From positions 1 through 64,000 of the forward strand of contig NZ_PVTI01000004.1 in NCBI RefSeq assembly GCF_003002895.1: a stretch of 64,000 nt of DNA, given 5' to 3'. The notes beneath the pieces were generated by a model. That model saw only the letters and a list, made by a program, of their open reading frames with translations. It was not told the DNA's origin and did no database searches. Position 1 is the stretch's first letter. Every line of letters starts with the position of its first letter. Made by a program: the position numbers and the translations under genes. The stretch is from Knoellia remsis. Lineage in GTDB: Bacteria > Actinomycetota > Actinomycetes > Actinomycetales > Dermatophilaceae. This document shows, one piece after another, positions 25,463 to 36,715 of the stretch.

Positions 25463-26923
25463 GTGACGACCCCCTCGCACCAGCCCCCTGCCACTTCGTC
25501 CACCACCGCGTCCACCCCGCCGCCCACCCCGGCTCGCACCGAGCCGCCGGAGCCGCGCACCCTCGGCCAGCTGCGCGAGTCCGGCCACGAGGAAAAGCCC
25601 CTCCGACAGGAGATCCGCGACAACCTCGTCGCGGCGCTCGCCGAGGGGCGCGACCCGTGGCCGGGCCTGCACGGCTTCGAGGACACCGTCATCCCGCAGC
25701 TCGAGCGCGCCCTCCTCGCCGGCCACGACATCGTCCTGCTCGGCGAGCGCGGCCAAGGCAAGACCCGACTGCTCCGCAGCCTCGTCGGCCTGCTCGACGA
25801 ATGGACGCCGGTCATCGACGGCTCCGAGTTCGGCGAGCACCCCTACTCCCCCATCACGCCCGAGTCGAAGCGTCGCGCCACCGAGCTCGGCGACGACCTC
25901 CCCGTGACGTGGCGGCACCGCGAGGAGCGGTATGCCGAGAAGCTCGCCACCCCGGACACGTCGGTCGCGGACCTCGTCGGCGACGTCGACCCGATGAAGG
26001 TCGCCGAGGGCCGCTCGCTCGGCGACCCCGAGACGATCCACTTCGGCCTGATCCCCCGCAGCCACAGGGGAATCGTCGCCATCAACGAGCTGCCCGACCT
26101 CGCCGAGCGCATCCAGGTCGCGATGCTCAACGTCATGGAGGAGCGCGACATCCAGATCCGCGGCTACGTCCTGCGCCTCCCCCTCGACGTCCTCGTCATG
26201 GCCAGCGCGAACCCCGAGGACTACACCAACCGCGGCCGCATCATCACCCCGCTGCAAGACCGCTTCGGAGCCGAGATCCGCACCCACTACCCGCGCGAGC
26301 TCGAGGCCGAGATGGCCGTCATCCGGCAGGAGGCCGACCTCGTCGCCGAGCTGCCCGACCACCTCGTCGAGATCCTCGCCCGCTTCACCCGAGGGCTGCG
26401 CGAGTCGTCGTCGGTCGACCAGCGCTCCGGCGTCTCGGCACGGTTCGCCATCGCCGGCGCGGAAACCGTTGCGGCGGCGGCACTTCACCGCGCGACGCGG
26501 CAGGGCGAGGACGAGGCTGTCGCCCGCGTCGTCGACCTCGACAGCGCCGTCGAGGTGCTCGGCGGCAAGATCGAGTTCGAGACCGGCGAGGAAGGCCGCG
26601 AGCAGGACATCCTTACCCACCTGCTGCGGACCGCTGTCGCCGAGACTGCCCGCTCCCGTCTCGGTGGCATCGACCTCGCGCTCCTCGTCTCGGCGCTCGA
26701 GGAGGGCGCGACGGTGACGACCGGTGAGCAGGTCTCGGCCCGCGACGTCCTCGACGGGCTGCCTGTGCTCGGCGAGTCGGACCTGTACGACCGGATCGCC
26801 GAGCGGCTCGACGCCACCTCCGACGGCGCCCGGGCCGGCGCGGTAGAGCTCGCCCTCGAGGCGCTCTACCTTGCCCGCCGGGTCGACAAGGACAGCGCCG
26901 ACGGCGAGACGGTCTACGGATGA
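25463..26923 (+). CDS. AAA+ ATPase of the MoxR/magnesium-chelatase (ChlI-like) class
   Basis: The protein has 486 aa. A Pro/Thr-rich disordered N-terminus of about 40 residues is followed by an AAA+ module. Walker A is variant, LGERGQGKTRLLRSL. The ESKRRATELG...WRHREERYAEKLATP insert, a Walker B/sensor region near GIVAINELPDLAERIQVAMLNVMEERDIQIRGY and LVMASANPEDYTNRGRIITPLQDRF resemble ChlI/BchI. The C-terminal helical region is acidic. It overlaps the VWA gene (ATGA); such pairs act as chaperone-like or metal-insertion machines. No tetrapyrrole magnesium-insertion gene is nearby, so true Mg-chelatase is unlikely. The client is unknown. Confidence 0.8.
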   Translation: MTTPSHQPPATSSTTASTPPPTPARTEPPEPRTLGQLRESGHEEKPLRQEIRDNLVAALAEGRDPWPGLHGFEDTVIPQLERALLAGHDIVLLGERGQGKTRLLRSLVGLLDEWTPVIDGSEFGEHPYSPITPESKRRATELGDDLPVTWRHREERYAEKLATPDTSVADLVGDVDPMKVAEGRSLGDPETIHFGLIPRSHRGIVAINELPDLAERIQVAMLNVMEERDIQIRGYVLRLPLDVLVMASANPEDYTNRGRIITPLQDRFGAEIRTHYPRELEAEMAVIRQEADLVAELPDHLVEILARFTRGLRESSSVDQRSGVSARFAIAGAETVAAAALHRATRQGEDEAVARVVDLDSAVEVLGGKIEFETGEEGREQDILTHLLRTAVAETARSRLGGIDLALLVSALEEGATVTTGEQVSARDVLDGLPVLGESDLYDRIAERLDATSDGARAGAVELALEALYLARRVDKDSADGETVYG

Positions 26924-29007
26924 GCGAACGACCCGGTATGCCGTCCGCTCCCGGTCCCGGCACCGGCGGCGGTATGCCGCGGGGTCACCGCGCGCGCTAC
27001 GCGCGCTACTCCGGTGGGCCCGACCCGCTCGCTCCCCCGGTCGACCTCGCCGAAGCCCTCGACGCCATCGGCGAGGAGGTCATGGCCGGCTACTCCGCCG
27101 AGCACGCGATGCGGGAGTTCCTGCGTCGTGGCGGACGCGACCAGCGCGGTCTCGACGACCTGGCGGCACGGGTGGCGCAGCGCAAGAACGAGCTGCTGCA
27201 ACGGCATTCGCTTGACGGGACGATGCGCGAGGTGCGTGAGCTGCTTGACCGCGCGGTGCTCGAGGAACGCAAGCAGCTCGCCCGCGACCTCGACGACGAC
27301 GCGCGGTTCGCGGAGCTTCAGCTGGAGAACCTGCCGTCCTCGACGGCCGGCGCTGTGAGCGAGCTGTCGGATTACTCGTGGCGGTCCTCGCAGGCCCGCG
27401 AGGACTTCGACCGCATCAAGGACCTCCTGGGCCGCGAGGCGCTCGACCAGCGGTTCACCGGCATGAAGCAGGCGCTCGAGAACGCCACCGACGAGGATCG
27501 CGCGGCAGTGCAGGAGATGCTGTCCGACCTCAACGACCTGCTCGCCGCCCACGCCCGGGGCGAGGACACAAGCGAGCAGTTCCGCGAGTTCATGGACAAG
27601 CACGGTGAGCACTTCCCCGAGAACCCGCAGAACGTCGACGAGCTCATCGACAACCTCGCGGCCCGGTCGGCCGCGGCGCAGCGGATGCTCAACTCGATGA
27701 CACCCGAGCAGCGTGAGGAGCTGATGTCGCTCTCCGCGCAGGCGTTCGGCAGCCCGGCGCTCATGGACGCGCTCGACCAGCTCGACGCGAACCTGCAGGC
27801 TCTGCGCCCCGGCGAGGACTGGGGCGGCAGCGAACAGTTCGACGGGTCCGAAGGACTCGGGCTCGGCGACGGGACCGGCGCCTTCCAGGAGCTCGCCTCG
27901 CTCGACCGCCTGAGCGAGCAGCTCTCACAGGCCTATCCGGGCGCTCGCCTGGACGACATCGACCTCGACGCCCTCGCCCGTCACCTCGGTGACGACGCCG
28001 CCGTCGACGCCCGCACCCTCGCCGAACTGGAGAAGGCGCTGCGCGACTCGGGCTACCTCGGCCGCACCTCCGACGGCCAGCTCCGGCTCTCACCGAAGGC
28101 GATGCGCCAGCTCGGCCGGGCCCTGCTGCGCGACGTCGCCGAACGACTGAGCGGCCGCCAGGGACAACGGGATACGCGTCAGGCCGGTGCTGCGGCCGAG
28201 CCCAGCGGAGCCACCCGGGAGTGGCAGTTCGGTGACACCCAGCCGTGGGATGTCACCCGCACGGTGACGAACGCCGTGCTCCGCACGGCGAGCGAGGGTG
28301 GGGCGACGCGCGGCGGCATACGGCTCAACATCCGGGACGTCGAGGTGAGCGAGACCGAGGCCCGCACCCAGGCCGCCGTGGCGCTGCTCGTCGACACGTC
28401 GTTCTCGATGGCGATGGACGGGCGGTGGGTGCCGATGAAGCGCACGTCGCTCGCGCTGCACCACCTCGTGCAGACGCGGTTCCGCGGCGACCACCTGCAG
28501 CTCATCGGGTTCGGACGGCACGCGGAGGTCATGGAGATCGAGGAGCTCACCGCGCTCGAGGCCGAGTGGGCCAAGGGCACGAACCTGCACCATGCGCTGC
28601 TCCTCGCACAGCGGCACTTCCGCAAGCACCCGAACGCCCAGCCCGTCCTCCTCGTCGTCACCGACGGCGAGCCGACCGCACACCTCGAACCGGACGGCGA
28701 GGTCGCGTTCGCCTATCCCCCGCACCCGCTGACGATCGCCCACACCGTGCGTGAGCTCGACGCCGTCGGGCGGCTCGGGGCGCAGGTGACGTTCTTCCGT
28801 CTCGGGGAGGACTACGGGCTGGCGCGGTTCATCGAGCAGATGGCACGGCGGGTCGACGGGCGCGTCGTGGCGCCCGAGCTCGACGACCTCGGCGCCGCGG
28901 TCGTCGGCAGCTATCTCGGGTCTCGGGGCTCGCGCGGTCCTGGCGGTGGGTCCTACCGTGACCACTTCGGGGACCTGTTCGGCTCGCGGGGTTTCTGGGC
29001 GGGCTGA
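26920..29007 (+). CDS. VWA-domain protein partnered with the AAA+ ATPase
   Basis: The protein has 695 aa and is cytoplasmic, with no signal peptide or helix. The N-terminal two-thirds is helical, charged and likely coiled (ELLQRHSLDGTMREVRELLDRAVLEERKQL; DEDRAAVQEMLSDLNDLLAAHARGEDTSEQF). The C-terminal VWA domain starts near LLVDTSFSM, a MIDAS motif DxSxS variant (D-T-S-F-S), with the later T in AKGTNLHHALLLA and VVTDGEPTAH. It ends in a Gly/Ser/Arg-rich tail. Overlap with the ATPase gene implies a stoichiometric complex of the ChlD or CoxE/VWA kind. The target is unknown. Confidence 0.82.
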   Translation: MSERPGMPSAPGPGTGGGMPRGHRARYARYSGGPDPLAPPVDLAEALDAIGEEVMAGYSAEHAMREFLRRGGRDQRGLDDLAARVAQRKNELLQRHSLDGTMREVRELLDRAVLEERKQLARDLDDDARFAELQLENLPSSTAGAVSELSDYSWRSSQAREDFDRIKDLLGREALDQRFTGMKQALENATDEDRAAVQEMLSDLNDLLAAHARGEDTSEQFREFMDKHGEHFPENPQNVDELIDNLAARSAAAQRMLNSMTPEQREELMSLSAQAFGSPALMDALDQLDANLQALRPGEDWGGSEQFDGSEGLGLGDGTGAFQELASLDRLSEQLSQAYPGARLDDIDLDALARHLGDDAAVDARTLAELEKALRDSGYLGRTSDGQLRLSPKAMRQLGRALLRDVAERLSGRQGQRDTRQAGAAAEPSGATREWQFGDTQPWDVTRTVTNAVLRTASEGGATRGGIRLNIRDVEVSETEARTQAAVALLVDTSFSMAMDGRWVPMKRTSLALHHLVQTRFRGDHLQLIGFGRHAEVMEIEELTALEAEWAKGTNLHHALLLAQRHFRKHPNAQPVLLVVTDGEPTAHLEPDGEVAFAYPPHPLTIAHTVRELDAVGRLGAQVTFFRLGEDYGLARFIEQMARRVDGRVVAPELDDLGAAVVGSYLGSRGSRGPGGGSYRDHFGDLFGSRGFWAG

Positions 29008-29068
29008 CCCGCACGACGGCGCGGCGTATCGTGGCGAGGGACGCACCCGCCATGAAGGGACCTCACGG

Positions 29069-29989
29069 ATGAGCTCGTCACGTCGTACCGTCCGCACCGC
29101 CGTCGCCGCTGCGTGGGCTGCTGCGCTGCTCGTCGCCGTGCCCGGTGCCCAGTCGATGGCCGCGACCGAGCGGGCGTCGGCGCCCACGCAGGCCGCGCCC
29201 GCCCCGGACGGCGACGCACCGGCATACGAACGCTATGTCGCCCTCGGCGACTCCTACACGGCGGCGCCGCTCGTGCCGAACCTCGACATCGCGGGCGGCT
29301 GCTACCGCTCGACGAACAATTACCCGAGCCTGCTCGCGCGCGAGCTCGGTGTGACGACGTTCGTCGACGCGAGCTGCTCCGGCGCGGACACGACGGACAT
29401 GACGCAGAGCCAGCTCGCCGGCGTCGCACCGCAGCTGGACAACCTCACCCCCGACACCGACCTCGTCACGCTGAGCATCGGCGGCAACGACTTCAACGTC
29501 TTCGGCACCCTCGTCGGCTATTGCACGACGCTGCGGGCGAGCGACCCGACGGGCAGCCCGTGCCGGGACGAGATGCGCAGCGACGGGCAGGACCGGCTGC
29601 TCGCCGCCGTCAAAGAGACCCGGGCACGCATCGACGCGGTCATCGCCGAGATCGAGGAGCGCTCACCGGACGCGCGCATCCTCGTCGTCGGGTACCCGCA
29701 GATCGCGCCGCGTCAGGGCACCTGCCCCGACCTGCTGCCGCTCGCCGACGGTGACGTGTCGTATGCCGTGCAGGTCAACAAGCGCCTCACCGACGCGCTG
29801 CGGCAGGCGGCCAAGAGCAACCAAGTGGAGTACGTCGACGTGTGGAAGGCGAGCCAGGGGCACGACATCTGCTCCGGCGACCCGTGGGTCAACGGGCAGG
29901 TCACCGACATCACCCGGGCGCAGAACTACCACCCGTTCGCGAACGAGCAGCGCGCCATCGCCGACCTGCTCATCGACGAGCTCACCTGA
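29069..29989 (+). CDS. secreted SGNH/GDSL-family hydrolase
   Basis: The protein has 306 aa. A signal peptide (RRTVRTAVAAAWAAALLVAVPGAQSMA) directs secretion; there is no lipobox. Block I is ALGDSYTAAP (nucleophile Ser in GDS), block II SCSGADTTDM and block III SIGGNDFNVFG (Asn). The family Asp-x-x-His end motif is only partly clear, near NYHPFANEQRAIADLL. Pairs of cysteines (GGCYR, DASCSG, GYCTT, SPCRDE, GTCPD, HDICSGD) suggest disulfides, typical of secreted actinobacterial SGNH esterases and lipases. The ATG at 29069 follows an AAGGGA-type site. A strong hairpin lies 80-130 bp downstream. Confidence 0.88.
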   Translation: MSSSRRTVRTAVAAAWAAALLVAVPGAQSMAATERASAPTQAAPAPDGDAPAYERYVALGDSYTAAPLVPNLDIAGGCYRSTNNYPSLLARELGVTTFVDASCSGADTTDMTQSQLAGVAPQLDNLTPDTDLVTLSIGGNDFNVFGTLVGYCTTLRASDPTGSPCRDEMRSDGQDRLLAAVKETRARIDAVIAEIEERSPDARILVVGYPQIAPRQGTCPDLLPLADGDVSYAVQVNKRLTDALRQAAKSNQVEYVDVWKASQGHDICSGDPWVNGQVTDITRAQNYHPFANEQRAIADLLIDELT

Positions 29990-30076
29990 GGACCACCACC
30001 GGGGCATCACGATGGCCCCTGGGTGAGACCCTCACTCCTCGGTGAGCTCTTGGGCAGCGATGCCTTGAAAGACCGA

Positions 30077-30121
30077 ATGGCCCGTTCGGGCTGCGTCGTT
30101 GCGCAGACCCGAACGGGCCAT
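30077..30121. terminator. bidirectional terminator hairpin between SGNH hydrolase and aconitase
   Basis: ATGGCCCGTTCGGG (30077-30090) pairs perfectly with CCCGAACGGGCCAT (30108-30121). An inner CTGCG/CGCAG stem follows after a one-base bulge, with a 6-nt loop. It lies between two convergent genes. Its arm contains GCCCGTT..GG, also seen in the hairpin at 17.98 kb and in a half-copy at 40.17 kb. Confidence 0.75.
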
Positions 30122-30135
30122 CCGTCGAAAGTCGC

Positions 30136-32922
<2,787 letters not shown>

Positions 32923-32967
32923 GAGCTGTGCTCCTTCCGCGCGTCCTCGCGCTCGTCGGTCCCGATT

Positions 32968-32985
32968 TATCTTGATATCAAGATA
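32968..32985. promoter_or_regulatory. 18-bp perfect palindrome upstream of acnA
   Basis: TATCTTGATATCAAGATA is fully self-complementary and AT-rich in a G+C-rich genome. On the acnA (minus) strand it follows directly on a TAGTAT -10-like box, so a bound protein would cover the transcription start. It resembles operators of TetR- or MarR-type repressors. No regulator gene is adjacent, and the sequence differs from the corynebacterial AcnR site as I remember it. Confidence 0.65.
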
Positions 32986-33103
32986 CTAGCGACCGTATGC
33001 CGTGTCCACCGCTTCGGGGTCGGTGTGCCGTTGCGTGTCCCACACTCCCACGCCACCCGCCGCACCGGTAGACCGACCTGAGCCACGCCGCACCGGCGGG
33101 GAG

Positions 33104-34420
33104 TCACTGCGCGACGAGGTCCCGGTCACGCGTCTCGGGCAGGGCGAGGACAGCAAGGAGGCTGACGACGGCGACACCCATCAGGTACAGACCCACGGCC
33201 CCCGCGCCGTAGTCGGCGGCCAGTCGAGCGGCAAGGAGCGGCGCCGCGGCACCACCGATGACACCGCCGAGGCTGTAGGCCAGGGCCGAGCCGGAGTAGC
33301 GCGTCGTCGCCGGGAACAGCTCCGGCAGGAAGGCGCCCATCGGGCCGTAGACGGCACCCATGCACCACAGCGCACCGCAGATCGCGAGCAGCAGGCCGGC
33401 ATACGCACCGGTGTCGATGAGCGGGAACATCGCCGGCGCGAACAGCACCGACATGACCACCGCCGCGATGAGGGTCGGGCGGCGGCCGAACCGGTCGGAC
33501 AGGCGCGCACTGACCCACGTGCCGAGCGCCATGAACGCCGCGCCGACGAGGGTCGCGCCGATCGCCTCGGGCCGCGAGAAGCCACGCTCGTCGGCCGTCG
33601 CGTAGGTGAGCGAGAACGTCGTCGCGGTGTAGAAGAGTGAGTAGGCGATCGCCATCGCGAGGGCGCCGAGCAGCACGGGCAGCCAGGACTGGCGCAACAG
33701 GACGAAGAGCGGCACCTTGGCCCGCTCCTGCTGGTCCATGACCCTGGCGAAGGCGGGTGTCTCGGCGATCTGCAGCCGCACCCACAGCCCGACGCCCACG
33801 AGCACGATCGAGATGAGGAACGGCACACGCCAGCCCCACGACTCGAAGGTCGACTCGCTCATCGTCAGGGTGAGCGCGAGGAAGATCCCACTCGCCGCGA
33901 TGTAGCCGATCGACGGACCGAGCTGCGGGAACGCACCGAACAGGCCACGCTTCCCGGGCGGTGCGTGCTCGGTCGCGATGAGAGCGGCGCCTCCCCACTC
34001 GCCACCGAGCCCCAGCCCCTGGGCGAACCGGAGCAGGACGAGGAGCAGTGGCGCGAGCACCCCGATCGACGAGTAGCCCGGCAGCAGACCGATGGCGAAC
34101 GTCGCCAGCCCCATGGTGAGCAGCGACGCGATGAGCATCGACTTGCGTCCCACGCGGTCGCCGAAGTGCCCGAAGAGCGCCGACCCGAGCGGCCGTGCGA
34201 CGAACGCGACCGCGAACGTCGACAGCGCCGCGAGCGTGCCGGCCACGTCGGAGAGCTCGGGGAAGAACGCGCCCGAGAAGACCAGCGCCGCGGCCGTCCC
34301 GTAGATGTAGAAGTCGTAGAACTCGATCGCGGTGCCCATGAAGCTCGCGACCGCGATGCGGGCGGTGCTCTGGGTCCCGGTCGCGTGCGCGGGTGGTGGC
34401 TCGGCGATGAGGTCGGACAT
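33104..34420 (-). CDS. MHS-family metabolite:proton symporter (MFS)
   Basis: The protein has 438 aa and 12 predicted helices. The MFS motif A appears as GHFGDRVGRKS in the first half and again as ARLSDRFGRRPT in the second. SFMGTAIEFYDFYIYGTAAALVF at the start and RFAQGLGLGGEWGGAALIATEHAPPGKRG are hallmarks of the metabolite:H+ symporter subfamily (ShiA, ProP, KgtP type). The substrate is probably an organic acid, shikimate or an osmolyte, and cannot be fixed from sequence. The ATG at 34420 has a CACGAT -10-like box eight nt upstream. It stands alone between acnA and a three-gene operon. Confidence 0.9.
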   Translation of the reverse strand: MSDLIAEPPPAHATGTQSTARIAVASFMGTAIEFYDFYIYGTAAALVFSGAFFPELSDVAGTLAALSTFAVAFVARPLGSALFGHFGDRVGRKSMLIASLLTMGLATFAIGLLPGYSSIGVLAPLLLVLLRFAQGLGLGGEWGGAALIATEHAPPGKRGLFGAFPQLGPSIGYIAASGIFLALTLTMSESTFESWGWRVPFLISIVLVGVGLWVRLQIAETPAFARVMDQQERAKVPLFVLLRQSWLPVLLGALAMAIAYSLFYTATTFSLTYATADERGFSRPEAIGATLVGAAFMALGTWVSARLSDRFGRRPTLIAAVVMSVLFAPAMFPLIDTGAYAGLLLAICGALWCMGAVYGPMGAFLPELFPATTRYSGSALAYSLGGVIGGAAAPLLAARLAADYGAGAVGLYLMGVAVVSLLAVLALPETRDRDLVAQ

Positions 34421-34536
34421 GGGCAGCCATCGTGCCACCGTGGGTTCCGCAGTGCGGACACCCGTCTCAGTCAGTGATCCGTATGCCGGTGAGTGCGGTC
34501 TGCGTCCGACCTCGCCTTCCGAGGGGGCGACCCGGA

Positions 34537-35397
34537 TCAGCCGGTCCGGCGCATCCGGTAGTGCAGGCGCAGCGCGCGGGCCGGGCCGAACCGCAGCTCG
34601 TGGTCGGTGCGCAGCTCCCCACGTTCGTCGACGTAGACCGTGAACTCCTCGTGGATCGGCGCCTTCGCGGCCCAAGCGGTGCCGTCGGGCTGCCGGGCGA
34701 GGACGTAGGCGCCGTCCCTGCCGAACGGGCCGCGGGGCGAGGACAGCACGAGGGCACCGTCGTTGCGGGTCGACGGCCGGAGAAACACCTGCACGTTGCC
34801 GAGCTCGAGCGGGAAGGTGACGTGGATGCTCGGGCGGTCGGCCCCGGGAAGCCTGCGCACGCCATACGCACCGCTGAAGAGGAACTGGTCGGTGCGCCGC
34901 AGCCGGCGCAGCCACGCCGCCCACACCTGGGCCCCCATCGCATCGCGGATCGCGACGACCTCGCTGTCGATGCCGTGGCTGACGTCGAGCGGCTGCACGG
35001 GCAGGGCGAGCTGCTGCATCCGCCGGCCGAAGAGGTGCTCGACGAGCATGCCTCCGGGCTGGAAGACCGGTGACCAGCTGGACCAGGCGTCCATGACCCA
35101 GTCGCTCGTGTGCTCGTAGAACTCGCGCACCGGCGCGGCGAGGTCGTCGGCGTCGAAGCCGGGACCGTCGAGGACGGCGAGGTCCGGCACGAGGCCGTGT
35201 GGTCCGCGTTCGGCCGTCCCGCCGACCGACGTCGCTGCCTCCTCGATCCACGACTCTCCCACGACACCGGCGCGGGCCTCGGGCGCGCGCAGCCAGGCGT
35301 GCTCGCCGTCGAGGTCAGCCTGTCGCCCCACCCCACGCCAGAACCGCCGCGTCGACGCGTCGAGCGCCCGGAAGGCGTTCTCCCGCAACGGACTCAT
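34537..35397 (-). CDS. conserved actinobacterial protein of unknown function
   Basis: The protein has 286 aa and no signal peptide or membrane helix. It begins MSPLRENAFRALDASTRRFWRGV and has a Trp-rich middle (DWVMDAWSSWSPVFQPGG). The C-terminal beta-rich half is HVTFPLELGNVQVFLRP to YVDERGELRTDHELRFGP. I do not recognise a catalytic motif. It starts seven bases after the RNA methyltransferase stop, so it is the third gene of the operon kimA-like, methyltransferase, this gene. Confidence 0.7.
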   Translation of the reverse strand: MSPLRENAFRALDASTRRFWRGVGRQADLDGEHAWLRAPEARAGVVGESWIEEAATSVGGTAERGPHGLVPDLAVLDGPGFDADDLAAPVREFYEHTSDWVMDAWSSWSPVFQPGGMLVEHLFGRRMQQLALPVQPLDVSHGIDSEVVAIRDAMGAQVWAAWLRRLRRTDQFLFSGAYGVRRLPGADRPSIHVTFPLELGNVQVFLRPSTRNDGALVLSSPRGPFGRDGAYVLARQPDGTAWAAKAPIHEEFTVYVDERGELRTDHELRFGPARALRLHYRMRRTG

Positions 35398-35404
35398 GCG
35401 CGAC

Positions 35405-36715
35405 TCATGTGCGCTCGAAGATGGCGACGCACTCGATGTGGTGGGTCATGGGGAAGGCGTCGAAGGCACGCAGGCTCCTCAGCTCGTAGCCGCGCTCCAT
35501 GACGTATGCCGTGTCCCGCGCCAATGCAGCCGGGTCGCAGGCGACGTAGGCGATGGCGCGTGGCCCGAGCGCTGTCACCGCCCCGACAACAGCGGCACCG
35601 GCGCCTGTGCGCGGCGGGTCGAGGACGACGAGGTCGGCCGACGGCGGCATGAGCGAGTGCGGCCGGCGCGGCTTGCCCGACCGGCGGCGCGACCGGCCCC
35701 GGCCACCGGCCACTCGCCCGCGCGACTCCACCCCCAGCACGTCGTCAACGCGTCCCGCGACAACCTGGACCCACGGCGTCGCAGCCACGTTGTCGCGCGC
35801 GTGCGCCACCGCGACCGCATCGGACTCGACCGCGAGCACCTGACCCGACTCCCCCACCGCCTCCGCCAGCGCCGACGCGAAGACTCCCACCCCGGCATAC
35901 AGGTCGAGACACCGCTCCCCCGACCGCGGCTCCAGACCCGCGACCACCGCGTCGACGAACGTCGCTGCCGCCCCCGGATGCACCTGCCAGAAGCCCCGAG
36001 CGCTGACCTCGAACGAGCGCGAGATCGACTGTCCCGCAACGGTCTCGGTCACCACCGGCACCTCGTCTGCATCCGAGACCGGTACCCGCACGACGACCGC
36101 CTCGCCATCCGATGGAGCCACGACGTCGATGGCCTTGACGTCGTCCCATCGTTGCCCGAGGACACCGGTCCCGACGACCCGCTCCCCCGCGATGAGACAG
36201 TCCTCCACCGGCAGCACGTCGTGGCTCCGGTGCCGCCGCATCCCCGCGCGCCCATCCTCGTCGACGGCGAACTCGGTGCGGGTGCGCCAGCGCAGCCCGT
36301 CGACGTCACCGGGCACCGGCCCGACCGTGACGTCGACGTCGAGTCCCGCCAGGCGCTGCAGCTGCTCGCGGACGACATCGGCCTTGAGACCCCGCTGCGC
36401 CGACAACGCGACATGCTGGAAGTCGCAGCCACCGCAGAGGCCGGGACCGGCATACGGACACGGCGCAGCCACCCGGTCGGGCGAGGCCACCAGCACAGCC
36501 ACTGCGTCACCGCGCAGGAACCGGTCCCCCGCACCGCCCTCGGTGACGCGCACGACCACCCGCTCCCCGGGCAGCGCGTGACGGACGAAGATCACCCGTC
36601 CCTCGTGCCGCGCGACGACGAAGCCGCCGTGCGCGATCGGCCCGCAGTCGACCTCGACCTCGTCACCGACCGCGAGCTCACCCGCAGCCGACGCCGACGC
36701 CTCGACCTCGCTCAT
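35405..36715 (-). CDS. TRAM-domain class I SAM-dependent RNA methyltransferase (TrmA/RlmD type)
   Basis: The protein has 436 aa. An N-terminal TRAM domain (about 10-65; LAVGDEVEVDCGPIAHGGFVVARHEGRVIFVRHALPGERV) is followed by cysteines of a [4Fe-4S] site (CPYAGPGLCGGCDFQH). The SAM fold has DLYAGVGVFASALAEAVG, and the catalytic region DPPRTGAGAAVV is followed by VACDPAALARDTA. An Arg-rich insertion precedes DPPR. The enzyme should make 5-methyluridine in rRNA or tRNA. The start overlaps the upstream transporter stop (ATGA). Confidence 0.9.
   Translation of the reverse strand: MSEVEASASAAGELAVGDEVEVDCGPIAHGGFVVARHEGRVIFVRHALPGERVVVRVTEGGAGDRFLRGDAVAVLVASPDRVAAPCPYAGPGLCGGCDFQHVALSAQRGLKADVVREQLQRLAGLDVDVTVGPVPGDVDGLRWRTRTEFAVDEDGRAGMRRHRSHDVLPVEDCLIAGERVVGTGVLGQRWDDVKAIDVVAPSDGEAVVVRVPVSDADEVPVVTETVAGQSISRSFEVSARGFWQVHPGAAATFVDAVVAGLEPRSGERCLDLYAGVGVFASALAEAVGESGQVLAVESDAVAVAHARDNVAATPWVQVVAGRVDDVLGVESRGRVAGGRGRSRRRSGKPRRPHSLMPPSADLVVLDPPRTGAGAAVVGAVTALGPRAIAYVACDPAALARDTAYVMERGYELRSLRAFDAFPMTHHIECVAIFERT

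Noticed and set aside
25463-26923. True magnesium chelatase subunit for chlorophyll or cobalt chelatase for B12
   Set aside because: No bch, chl or cob neighbours except the siroheme synthase far away; the AAA+/VWA pair alone does not show that role.
29990-30060. Third 19-bp array after the SGNH hydrolase stop
   Set aside because: GAGACCCTCACTCCTCGGT followed by GAG at 19 bp is suggestive, but only two weak units are present and no TCGTCCCT core is found.
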